NCBI GenBank assembly: GCA_910578755.1
Contig: CAJTSZ010000005.1
Span: 1-41,847 of the forward strand
From: an uncultured Oscillospiraceae bacterium
GTDB lineage: Bacteria > Bacillota > Clostridia > Oscillospirales > Ruminococcaceae
DNA: 41,847 nucleotides
Reading direction: 5' to 3'
Below, piece by piece: positions 32,433-39,898 of this stretch. The notes beneath the pieces are model-generated. The model ran no database searches. It was not told where the DNA came from and saw only the letters and a list, made by a program, of their open reading frames with translations. Position 1 is the first letter of the stretch; each line of letters starts with the position of its first letter. Made by a program: the position numbers and the translations under genes.

Positions 32433-33048
32433 CCTGCGCACCGGCGTCTTTTATTGAAAGGCAGTACCCTTTGCTGCTTGTAAGGGGCACTTTTGTGAAT
32501 ATACCTTGAACAAATGGGAAAGAAACCGTTACCTTGGGCCAATGGGAGGAAAATTATGCTATAATAACGACAAAGTCGTTATTATATTTTGATGGCCGTG
32601 GCAAACCGTTAGAGTCCCAAAGTTCAGTAATGACGAGCGCAGGCAAGGCTACTGAGAGGGTAGCCCGACCATACCTTGGGGAGGGCTTAGCCTCACGAAA
32701 GTGTTTCTTTTTCCATGGCCATCTGTCCATGTGCAGCATGGGTCCATGGAAATCAATATGCTTTTTGAGTGCGGCTAACCGCCGTGTTGTTAGAGGCAGA
32801 GGCAAATAAGGGGTACTCGTAGGGTGGAACCCTTGGCGACTTTCTTTCCCCCATTTCTTTCTTCGCCAGAAAGAAATGGGGCCTGGGGTTTGGGCCGGAC
32901 AGGCCCTGTACAGGGCTTGGGGCTGAAAGCTCCAACGGCACTTGTTGGGCAATTATATCACTGCGCGCGCTGCGCTTCATGGTATAAAATCCCATTATAG
33001 GGGCAGCGTGCGGCTGCCCATTCATTTTTTATTTAGGAGCGAAGAAAA
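32433..33048. other. Long intergenic region before the MATE gene
   Basis: About 616 bp without a supported gene. It holds palindrome A (32560-32586), about 360 bp of hairpin-rich DNA and a reverse hairpin B (32951-32990). Small ORFs on both strands overlap only this structured DNA. Confidence 0.5.
32560..32990. repeat. A-B repeat pair enclosing a long hairpin-rich cargo
   Basis: Palindrome A (32560-32586) is identical over 27 bases to the copy at 44-70. Hairpin B lies reversed at 32951-32990 (inner CACTGCGCGC). Between them are TTTCCATGG...CCATGGAAA (32710-32752), GCGG-CTAA-CCGC, CCCCATTTCTTTC with a 7-base loop and complement (32849-32881) and GCCCTGTACAGGGC (32903-32916). It resembles an A-B-C unit with a very long C. 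Confidence 0.65.
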
Positions 33049-34434
33049 GTGGAACAAAACGAAAATATGCTGGGTACCCAGCCTGTGGGAAAACTGCTTG
33101 TAAAGCTGGCGGCGCCAGCTATTACCGCCCAGGTAATTAACGCGCTGTACAACATTGTGGACCGGGTATACATTGGGCGCCTGCCCCAGGTGGGCACTTT
33201 GGCATTGGCCGCCCTGGGTGTTTCCTTCCCGTTAATTATGATTATTTCCGCCTTTGCAGGCCTAATTGGTATGGGCGGCGCGCCAAGGGCTTCCATTGCC
33301 ATGGGTGCAGGGAAAAAGGAGAAGGCGGAGGAAATACTGGGGAACTCCTTTGTACTGCTAATGTTTATTTCCCTGGCATTAACCACCCTGTTTTTAACCT
33401 TTCAGGAGCCGCTGCTTATTCTGTTTGGCGCAACGGAAAACACCATTACAATGGCAAAGTCCTACTTTTCCATTTATATTTTGGGAACCATTTCCGTGCA
33501 AATGGCATTAGGGTTAAACGCTTTTATCAGTTCCCAGGGCTTTGCCAAGGTAAGTATGTCCACAGTAATTATTGGCGCCATTACCAACATTGTTTTGGAC
33601 CCTATTTTAATTTATGGCTTTGGCATGGGTATTCGGGGCGCCGCCATAGCCACGGTTATTTCCCAAACAATTTCTGCCCTGTGGGTGCTTGCTTTCCTGT
33701 TTGGGCCAAAAACCATCTTAAAGCTGCATCCCAAAAACTTTAAAGTAAAAAAAGAGATTGTTTTGCCCATTATTGCCTTAGGCGTATCCCCCTTTATTAT
33801 GCAGTCTACCGAAAGTCTGGTGCAACTGGCCTTTAATTCCGGGCTTAAAAGATACGGCGGCAGCCAGGTGGATCAGCTGGTGGGCTCCATGGCTGTGATA
33901 CTTTCCGTTATGCAGCTTGTAAGCCTGCCTTTAATCGGGCTTACCCAGGGGGCTCAGCCCATTGTCAGCTACAACTACGGGGCCCAAAAAATGGACCGGG
34001 TAAAACAGGCGTTCCGTTACCTGCTTATGGGCTGCCTAACCTTTTCCTGCACCATGTTTGCCTTGTGCCAGCTGGTTCCCCAAATATTTGTAAAAATATT
34101 CTCCTCCGACCCTGCTCTGCTGGAATCTACAGTAAGTATGCTCCGCATTTTTATGCTGGGTATTTTTGCTATGGGCGCCCAAATGGCCTGCCAGCAAACC
34201 TTTGTAGCCCTGGGCCAGGCAAAGGTTTCCATGTTTTTGGCGCTGCTGCGTAAAATTATCCTGCTTATTCCTATGGCCATTGTTCTGCCCATATTTTGGG
34301 GCGTTACAGGGATTTTGGTTGCGGAACCGGTGGCGGATATTTTAGCGGCAACAACTACAGTTGTTATGTTTACCCGTTTTGCCAAAAAAAACTTAAAAAC
34401 GGAGCCTTTGGTGGAACCAAAAGCAGCCAAGTAA
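33049..34434 (+). CDS. MATE-family multidrug efflux transporter
   Basis: A 461-residue integral membrane protein with about 12 hydrophobic segments in two homologous halves. The start region GTQPVGKLLVKLAAPAITAQ, the YNIVDRVYIGRL block and the second-half GLTQGAQPIVSYNYGAQ are typical of MATE (DinF/NorM-like) transporters, which export drugs or metabolites using Na+ or H+ gradients. The substrate is not predictable. The start is GTG with AGGAG 9 bp upstream. It is downstream of the structured repeat and ends at its own terminator. Confidence 0.92.
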   Translation: MEQNENMLGTQPVGKLLVKLAAPAITAQVINALYNIVDRVYIGRLPQVGTLALAALGVSFPLIMIISAFAGLIGMGGAPRASIAMGAGKKEKAEEILGNSFVLLMFISLALTTLFLTFQEPLLILFGATENTITMAKSYFSIYILGTISVQMALGLNAFISSQGFAKVSMSTVIIGAITNIVLDPILIYGFGMGIRGAAIATVISQTISALWVLAFLFGPKTILKLHPKNFKVKKEIVLPIIALGVSPFIMQSTESLVQLAFNSGLKRYGGSQVDQLVGSMAVILSVMQLVSLPLIGLTQGAQPIVSYNYGAQKMDRVKQAFRYLLMGCLTFSCTMFALCQLVPQIFVKIFSSDPALLESTVSMLRIFMLGIFAMGAQMACQQTFVALGQAKVSMFLALLRKIILLIPMAIVLPIFWGVTGILVAEPVADILAATTTVVMFTRFAKKNLKTEPLVEPKAAK

Positions 34435-34445
34435 ACCTTTTGCAT

Positions 34446-34472
34446 GGGCGGTTATTGACCGCCCACATATTT
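34446..34472 (+). terminator. Terminator of the MATE gene
   Basis: GGGCGGT-TATTG-ACCGCCC followed by ACATATTTT, 11 bp after the stop. A second palindrome CCATCGATT-A-AATCGATGG lies at 34494-34512, just before the trmK ribosome binding site. Confidence 0.65.
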
Positions 34473-34537
34473 TACATTAAAATGGAAATATACCATCGAT
34501 TAAATCGATGGTGGGATAAATAAAGGAGGCCTTTTTT

Positions 34538-35248
34538 ATGAGCAGGAGCGTAGGGCTGGACCAACGGCTTTTGCTGGTGGCCGGGCAGGTGCGCCCCAAC
34601 GCGGTATTTGCGGACGTTGGCTGCGACCATGGCCGTCTGGCGGTATACTTGGTGCAGCAGCGCCAGGCAAGGGCCGGCTTTGCCTGCGATATTCGCCCCC
34701 AGCCCCTGGAAAAGGCCCGGCAGCTGGTGGAAAAAACGGGCCTTTCCAGCAAAATTACCATAGTGCTCACCGATGGCCTCCAGGGCTTGGAGAGCAAAGG
34801 GATTACCGATGTTACCATTGCAGGTATTGGGGGGGAAGTAATTGGGGATATTATAGAAAAAGCCTCCTTTTTGCAGAAGCCGGGGGTACGGTTGGTCTTA
34901 CAGCCCATGTCCCGGGAACATTTGCTGAGGCAGGCCCTATACCGCTTAGGTTTTTTTATTGTGGAAGAACAGGCGGTACACGCCAAAAAGTTTGTGTACA
35001 CAGTAATAACCGCGGAGTATGGCGGTACGGTGGAAGAAATTTCCCCCCTGTTTGCCTACACCGGCCTGCTGCCCCGCCAAAATACGGAAGAAAGCCGGTG
35101 CAAACTGGAGCGCACCGCCGCCATGGCAGCACAAGCAGGCAAGGGGCTTTTGGCCCAAGGGAAAAGGGCTGCGGGCCAGGAACTGCTGGATTTAGCCGCG
35201 CAAATAAAAAGATTAGCTGGACAGGAAGCCCTAGCAGAAGGAGAATGA
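34538..35248 (+). CDS. trmK: tRNA (adenine22-N1)-methyltransferase TrmK
   Basis: TrmK makes m1A22 in tRNA and is found mainly in Gram-positive bacteria. The 236 residues show the SAM loop FADVGCDHGRLAVYL (about 23-37), DIRPQPLEKAR, then IAGIGGEVIGDII, the family signature, and QPMSREHLLRQAL. The C-terminal helical region (RCKLERTAAMAAQAG) is present. ATG has GGAGG 8 bp upstream. Its stop is 4 bp before the nif3-like start, so the two form an operon, as in many Bacillota. Confidence 0.93.
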   Translation: MSRSVGLDQRLLLVAGQVRPNAVFADVGCDHGRLAVYLVQQRQARAGFACDIRPQPLEKARQLVEKTGLSSKITIVLTDGLQGLESKGITDVTIAGIGGEVIGDIIEKASFLQKPGVRLVLQPMSREHLLRQALYRLGFFIVEEQAVHAKKFVYTVITAEYGGTVEEISPLFAYTGLLPRQNTEESRCKLERTAAMAAQAGKGLLAQGKRAAGQELLDLAAQIKRLAGQEALAEGE

Positions 35249-35252
35249 AACA

Positions 35253-36332
35253 ATGGTTTTTACAGTGGATATTTTAAATAAAATAAACCAGCTTGCTCCC
35301 TTTAGCCTAACCATGGATTTTGATAATACGGGCCTGCTGGTGGGGGATCCCCATACCCCGGTAACAAAGGCGCTGCTTTGCCTGGACTGCACTATGGAAA
35401 GCATAAACCAGGCCAAGGCTGTGGGAGCCCAGCTCATTGTTACCCACCACCCGGTTATTTTTCACCCGTTAAAAAAGGTGACGGCAGGCTCGGTGGTATA
35501 TCGGCTCATTCGGGAAAATATAGGCGTTATTAGCGCCCACACCAATTTGGATATTGCCGCTGGCGGCGTAAATGACTGCCTGGCCCAAAGGCTGAGCCTG
35601 CAAAATGTTTGCGGCCTCAGCCCGGTTTCTGCTGCGCCCTTTTGCAAGGTGGTAACCTTTGTTCCAACGGCTTATGGGGAGCAGGTGTACAAAGCTATGG
35701 CAGATGCTGGCGCCGGTGCCGTTGGCGCTTACGCCGGCTGTGCCTACTTTGCCCAAGGCGTGGGGGCCTTTCTCCCCTTGGCAGGTTCCAGCCCCTTTAT
35801 TGGGGAGCAGGGCAAAACGGAACAGGTGGAGGAAGTAAAAATAGAAATGGTTTGCCCAGGGAAAAAGGTGGACCAGGTGGTAGCAGCTATTCAGGCGGCC
35901 CACCCCTATGAAACCCCCGCCTATGATGTGTTTGAAAACAGCGCCCTTACCCAGCGGGAATTTTTAGGCCGGGTAGGAGATTTGCTCCAGCCCCTCTCCC
36001 CCAAGGAACTGGCCCTTTTGGTAAAAAAAGCCTTAGGCGGTATGGTGAAGTTTGTAGCGGGCAGCAGCCCTATCCAAAGGGTGGCTGTCTGCGGGGGCAG
36101 CGGCGCTTCAGAGCTAAAGGCGGCAGTGGCCCAGGGCGCCCAGGCGCTGGTAACCGGGGATGTAAAGCACGATGTTTTTGTGCAGGCCCAGCTTTTGGGG
36201 CTTACCCTGCTGGACGCGGGGCACTTCCACACAGAAGATATTGTGCTGGAACCCCTTTGCCAAAGCCTTGGGGAGGCCTTTCCCCAGGTGGAATTTACTG
36301 TGTTCCACCCCGCTGCCATCCAAAGTATATAG
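35253..36332 (+). CDS. Nif3-like dinuclear metal centre protein
   Basis: This 359-residue NIF3/YqfO-family protein has the metal-binding pattern IVTHHPVIFHP and SAHTNLDIAAGGVND, and in the C-terminal half DAGHFHTEDIVLEPL. The longer form with a PII-like middle domain (about 125-240; FVPTAYGEQVYKAMADAG, then AAHPYETPAYDVF) is the Bacillus YqfO type. It forms hexamers with a di-metal centre. The biochemical role is unsettled; older labels as GTP cyclohydrolase are doubtful. AAGGAG lies 9 bp before ATG. It is coupled with trmK. Confidence 0.92.
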   Translation: MVFTVDILNKINQLAPFSLTMDFDNTGLLVGDPHTPVTKALLCLDCTMESINQAKAVGAQLIVTHHPVIFHPLKKVTAGSVVYRLIRENIGVISAHTNLDIAAGGVNDCLAQRLSLQNVCGLSPVSAAPFCKVVTFVPTAYGEQVYKAMADAGAGAVGAYAGCAYFAQGVGAFLPLAGSSPFIGEQGKTEQVEEVKIEMVCPGKKVDQVVAAIQAAHPYETPAYDVFENSALTQREFLGRVGDLLQPLSPKELALLVKKALGGMVKFVAGSSPIQRVAVCGGSGASELKAAVAQGAQALVTGDVKHDVFVQAQLLGLTLLDAGHFHTEDIVLEPLCQSLGEAFPQVEFTVFHPAAIQSI

Positions 36333-36342
36333 CTGTTTTAGG

Positions 36343-36371
36343 TTTACATAGGGTAAATCGGTGGATATAAT
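36343..36371 (+). promoter_or_regulatory. Promoter of the DUF3784 gene
   Basis: TTTACA, a 17-bp spacer and TATAAT, 17 bp before the ATG at 36388. Transcription would begin in the leader of this gene. Confidence 0.7.
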
Positions 36372-36387
36372 GGGAGGAACATACAGT

Positions 36388-36711
36388 ATGGATGGAAAAA
36401 TCCTTGGTTTTATTGTTTGGGCAATCTTTGGGGGGATTATGGTTGGGTTGGGAATCCGCGCCTTTTTTGCAAAGGAGGCCATTGGGTTTTGGGCAAATGT
36501 AAAACCCTTCCCGGTAAATGACGTAAAGGGGTATAACCGCGCAACCGGTAAACTGTTTATCCTATATGGCGTAATTTTTACGGTATTGGGAACCCCACTT
36601 TTGGGGCAAAATACCCCATATATTTTATTTTCCATACTGGGGATAGTGGCAGAAACCATAGCAGTAATGGCAATTTACAATTTACTTATTACTAAAAAGT
36701 ATAAAAAATAG
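36388..36711 (+). CDS. DUF3784-family small membrane protein
   Basis: A 107-residue protein with three membrane helices (ILGFIVWAIFGGIMVGLGI, LFILYGVIFTVLGTPLL, and ILFSILGIVAETIAVMAIY). Between the first two lies KEAIGFWANVKPFPVNDVKG, the DUF3784 signature. Function unknown. The ATG at 36388 has GGGAGG 10 bp upstream; the longer frame from GTG at 36361 overlaps the promoter -10. The TAG stop lies inside the stem of a terminator repeat. Confidence 0.85.
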   Translation: MDGKILGFIVWAIFGGIMVGLGIRAFFAKEAIGFWANVKPFPVNDVKGYNRATGKLFILYGVIFTVLGTPLLGQNTPYILFSILGIVAETIAVMAIYNLLITKKYKK

Positions 36712-36812
36712 TTGAGTGAAACGAAACTATTTTTTTGTGCACGAGGCAGGGAGGGCGAACAGCCCGTATCCGCCTGCACATCAGCTTTTTATTGTGGAAC
36801 AATAAAAAATAA
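36706..36812 (+). repeat. Terminator-linked repeat after DUF3784
   Basis: AAATAGTT-GAGTGAAACG-AAACTATTT followed by TTTTT forms the terminator; its AAATAG holds the stop codon. Then comes GTGCACGAGGCAGGGAGGGC, GAACA, GCCC and CCGCCTGCACATCAGC, and a TTTTTATTGT-GGA-ACAATAAAAA hairpin. Copies or partial copies lie at 26816, 41795 and 3745. Confidence 0.8.
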
Positions 36813-36835
36813 ATAAGAATTTGGGAAGAAGAAAA

Positions 36836-37564
36836 ATGGACAGAGACTATATTGTTTTGGATTTAAAATATTTAAGAAAAGATGAGGAAGAGCACCTTCA
36901 CCCGGTTGTTCTTTTGGGAGAAAACGATGTGGTTTTGGTTGACTGCGGCTACCCCGGTTCCTTGGAGCAGTTGGAAGCCCAGCTGAACCACTATAATATT
37001 AACCCGCAAAGCATAACCAAGCTGCTGCTGACCCACCAGGACTATGACCATATGGGCGCAGCAGCGGAAATAAAGGAGAAATACCCCGCAATTAAAATTG
37101 TTGCCTCCCGTGAGGAAGAACCATATATTTCCGGCAAGCTGAAAAACCTCCGGCTCCAGCAGGTAGAAGAACTTCAGGCCCAGCTTCCGGAAGAAGAAAA
37201 GGAATGGGGGCGGCAGTTTTACGAACAGCTTAGAAAGGTAAGGCCCGTTGAGGTGGACGAGATTGTTTCCCCTGGCGACGAGTTTGAGTGGGGCAACGGC
37301 TGCCGGATTATTGATACACCAGGGCATACACCAGGGCACATATCCATCCATGGGGTATGCAGTAGTTATATGATTACCGGGGATGCCGCCGTAGTTGAAC
37401 AGAATATGCTTACCCTTGCCAATCCGGAATACTGCCTTGATATTGACAAGGCGTTGGACTCACTGGAAAAGATTTTCCGGTGGCGGTGCAATGAGTATAT
37501 CTGCTACCACAGCGGCATTTTATGCCGCTTAGGCGGATACTCTGCAATGGATAGCGGATGGTAG
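36836..37564 (+). CDS. Metallo-beta-lactamase-fold hydrolase
   Basis: This 242-residue MBL-fold protein has the metal motif LLTHQDYDHMG, the H-x-D-x-D-H variant of H-x-H-x-D-H found in a known subgroup, then DTPGHTPGHISIH as the second metal site and MITGDAAV with the bridging aspartate. The substrate is unknown (quorum-signal, thioester or other ester hydrolases share this fold). A helical insertion (LRLQQVEELQAQLPEEEKEW) sits before the second metal motif. The ATG at 36836 has GGGAAGAAG upstream. Confidence 0.87.
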   Translation: MDRDYIVLDLKYLRKDEEEHLHPVVLLGENDVVLVDCGYPGSLEQLEAQLNHYNINPQSITKLLLTHQDYDHMGAAAEIKEKYPAIKIVASREEEPYISGKLKNLRLQQVEELQAQLPEEEKEWGRQFYEQLRKVRPVEVDEIVSPGDEFEWGNGCRIIDTPGHTPGHISIHGVCSSYMITGDAAVVEQNMLTLANPEYCLDIDKALDSLEKIFRWRCNEYICYHSGILCRLGGYSAMDSGW

Positions 37565-37731
37565 GGGCGCGAAACACTTGTGCAAAACGCAACTTTGCAA
37601 GCGCCCCTTGTAAGTTTTAGGCTTTGCCCAAAACTTACAAAAATACTTTGTGGTAGAGAGGATCTGCCTGCACATCAATGTAAAAAACACTCCAAAACAC
37701 CCCAAAATACAAGAAACAGAGGTGAACAACC

Positions 37732-39489
37732 GTGGCTTTAGACGGCTCTTTTTTAAGGCAGATTGCCCATGAACTAAAAGGGCAAATTTTAGACGCCAAG
37801 GTGGATAAAATACACCAGGTTTCCCGGGAGGAACTGGTGATTATTCTCCGCCAGCGCAGCGGAAGCTGTAAGCTGTACCTTTCCGCCGGGGCGGACAGCC
37901 CTCGTATTCATTTAACCCAAACCTCCTTTGAAAACCCCAAAACACCCCCCATGTTTTGTATGCTGCTGCGCAAGCATTTAAGCGGCGCCAGGGTGGTTGC
38001 CCTGCGGCAGGTGGGGTTGGACCGTATTTTGCAGCTGGTGTTTGAAACCAGGAACGAAATGGGAGACTTGGTGCAGCTTACCGGGTCTATGGAAATTATG
38101 GGCCGCCACAGCAACTTTATCCTCATTGACCAGGATGGCCGTGTTATTGACGCCTTAAAACGGGTGGACGATACCATGTCCTCTGTGCGCCCGGTACTGC
38201 CGGGGATGCGCTATACCCTGCCCCCCGCCCAGGATAAGCTGCTGCTTACGGAGGCTGCGCCGGAGGAGATGGCCCAGCGCATTGCCGGGGGGCGGGACGT
38301 TCCCCTTTCTAAGGCTATTTTGGCGGAGGTACAGGGGGTTTCCCCCATTGTATGCCGGGAAATTGCCAACTACGTTTTTGCCGGGGACGACAGAGTGGTT
38401 TCCGCAATGGATCAAAACCATAGGGATAAGCTGTGCTTTATGATGGGCCGGGTGCAGGCTATGGCCCGGGATTTTGCCGGAACCCCCACCGATGTTGTGG
38501 ATTCCAAGGGCAAGCCTATGGATTTTTCCTTCCTGCCCATTCGCCAGTATGGGAATATGGCGGTAACCCATACTTACGAAACCTACAGCCAGCTGCTGGA
38601 CAGCTTTTATACCCAGCGGGACAATGTGCAGCGTATGCGCCACCGCAGCAGCGACCTGCTGAAAACCCTGGCCAATACCTCCGACCGTATTGCCAGGAAA
38701 ATTAGCCTGCAAAAAAAGGAACTGGAGGGCTGTGCCCAGCGGGAAACATGGCGCATTTACGGCGATATTTTAAACGCTAATCTGTACAGCCTGCAAAAGG
38801 GCAACCGTCAAGCTGTGCTGCCTAATTTTTATGAGGAAGGTATGCCCCTGGTGACCATTCCTTTGGATGTGCGAAAAACCCCGTCCCAAAACGCCCAAAA
38901 GTACTATGCCGAATACCGCAAGGCCGATACGGCGGAAAAGAAGCTGAGAGAGCTTATAGAGCAGGGGGAGGCGGAATACGCCTATATTGACACCGTGTTC
39001 GATTCCCTTACCCGGGCCACCACCATTACAGAGCTGGGGGCTATCCGCACGGAGTTGGAGGAGCAGGGTTATGTGCGCCGCCAAAGCAAAAAGGGCATGA
39101 AGCCCCAAAAGCTGGAGCCGAAAAAGTATGTTTCCGACGATGGTTTTACTATTTTAATTGGCCGCAACAACACCCAAAACGACCAGCTCACCTTAAAGGA
39201 AAGCAAGGGCCGGGATATTTGGCTGCACACAAAAAATATACCCGGTTCCCACACCATTGTGGTGTGCGACGGAAAGCCGGTGCCGGATTCTACCTTAAGC
39301 CAGGCGGCTATTTTGGCGGCCACCAACAGCCGCGCGGCGGATTCCGCCCAAGTGCCGGTGGATTATACGGAGATACGCAACGTAAAAAAACCCCGGGGAG
39401 CAAAGCCGGGTAAGGTAATTTACGTCAATTACCAAACAGCCTATGTTACGCCGGATTTTGAGCTGGAAAAACGCCTTGCGGCCAAGTAA
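37732..39489 (+). CDS. rqcH: RqcH ribosome quality control factor (NFACT family)
   Basis: RqcH binds 50S subunits blocked by peptidyl-tRNA and adds C-terminal Ala tails as degradation marks. The 585-residue protein has NFACT-N (LDGSFLRQIAHELKGQILDA, then KTPPMFCMLLRKHLSGARV). A helix-hairpin-helix and coiled-coil middle follows, then NFACT-R with YVSDDGFTILIGRNNTQNDQ and DIWLHTKNIPGSHTIV. The start is GTG with GAGGTG 7 bp upstream. The older name is fibronectin-binding protein A. It is monocistronic in appearance, with thrS having its own promoter after it. Confidence 0.93.
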   Translation: MALDGSFLRQIAHELKGQILDAKVDKIHQVSREELVIILRQRSGSCKLYLSAGADSPRIHLTQTSFENPKTPPMFCMLLRKHLSGARVVALRQVGLDRILQLVFETRNEMGDLVQLTGSMEIMGRHSNFILIDQDGRVIDALKRVDDTMSSVRPVLPGMRYTLPPAQDKLLLTEAAPEEMAQRIAGGRDVPLSKAILAEVQGVSPIVCREIANYVFAGDDRVVSAMDQNHRDKLCFMMGRVQAMARDFAGTPTDVVDSKGKPMDFSFLPIRQYGNMAVTHTYETYSQLLDSFYTQRDNVQRMRHRSSDLLKTLANTSDRIARKISLQKKELEGCAQRETWRIYGDILNANLYSLQKGNRQAVLPNFYEEGMPLVTIPLDVRKTPSQNAQKYYAEYRKADTAEKKLRELIEQGEAEYAYIDTVFDSLTRATTITELGAIRTELEEQGYVRRQSKKGMKPQKLEPKKYVSDDGFTILIGRNNTQNDQLTLKESKGRDIWLHTKNIPGSHTIVVCDGKPVPDSTLSQAAILAATNSRAADSAQVPVDYTEIRNVKKPRGAKPGKVIYVNYQTAYVTPDFELEKRLAAK

Positions 39490-39509
39490 AACCTTCGCTA
39501 AAGGGGTAG

Positions 39510-39537
39510 TTGACATTCCCTTTAAAAAGTGTATAAT
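39510..39537 (+). promoter_or_regulatory. thrS promoter
   Basis: TTGACA (39510-39515), a 16-bp spacer and TATAAT (39532-39537), near-consensus boxes just before the T-box leader. Confidence 0.9.
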
Positions 39538-39544
39538 GGTTACA

Positions 39545-39825
39545 AACCATTTTAAAAGCTTTGACGGAGACAGTAGCTGCCTAAAAGTAGCTTAGAGAGA
39601 AAAGGCCGTGGCTGAAAGCCTTTTTCTGCTTTACCCAGTGAAAACCACTCCCGAGCTGCAGCAGTAAATGCGCTGCCGTACTTCTGCGTTAAAGAATAAG
39701 GTTTAGTAGAACCTGAGTGAAAAATCAAGGTGGAACCGTGCTTTACAGCAGCATTATTTGTTGAATTAAAAGCACCCTTGGGACAAAACGTATCCGTGCG
39801 TTTTACCAAGGGTGCTTTTTGTCGT
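39545..39825 (+). promoter_or_regulatory. T-box leader of thrS
   Basis: A tRNA-sensing leader that terminates transcription unless uncharged tRNA-Thr binds. It has stem I elements (AGAGA-type bulge near 39594), a specifier codon ACC for Thr in GTGAAAACCACTCCCGAG (ACC at 39644-39646), and the T-box AGGTGGAACCGTG (39728-39740). A terminator follows at 39769-39822: AAAAGCACCCTTGG and CCAAGGGTGCTTTTT enclosing AAACG/CGTTT. This matches ThrS in the gene downstream. Confidence 0.92.
39769..39822 (+). terminator. T-box regulated terminator
   Basis: Stem AAAAGCACCCTTGG/CCAAGGGTGCTTTT with an inner AAACG/CGTTT stem and a T-tract. The antiterminator would form between the T-box sequence and the region before this stem. 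Confidence 0.88.
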
Positions 39826-39898
39826 AAAAACAGGGCGGGGCCGGCCTTTTGCCGCAGCCGCGCCAGTCACATTCAATAATAAAAAAGGAGAAAACGCT

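Noticed and set aside
32554..33025. Minus-strand ORFs of 132 and 90 codons in the structured region
   Set aside because: They are encoded by hairpin repeats and overlap each other; composition is typical of spurious ORFs.
37817..37828. Second TTTCCCGGGA-like site in rqcH
   Set aside because: Only a half-match to the Noc consensus and within coding sequence.
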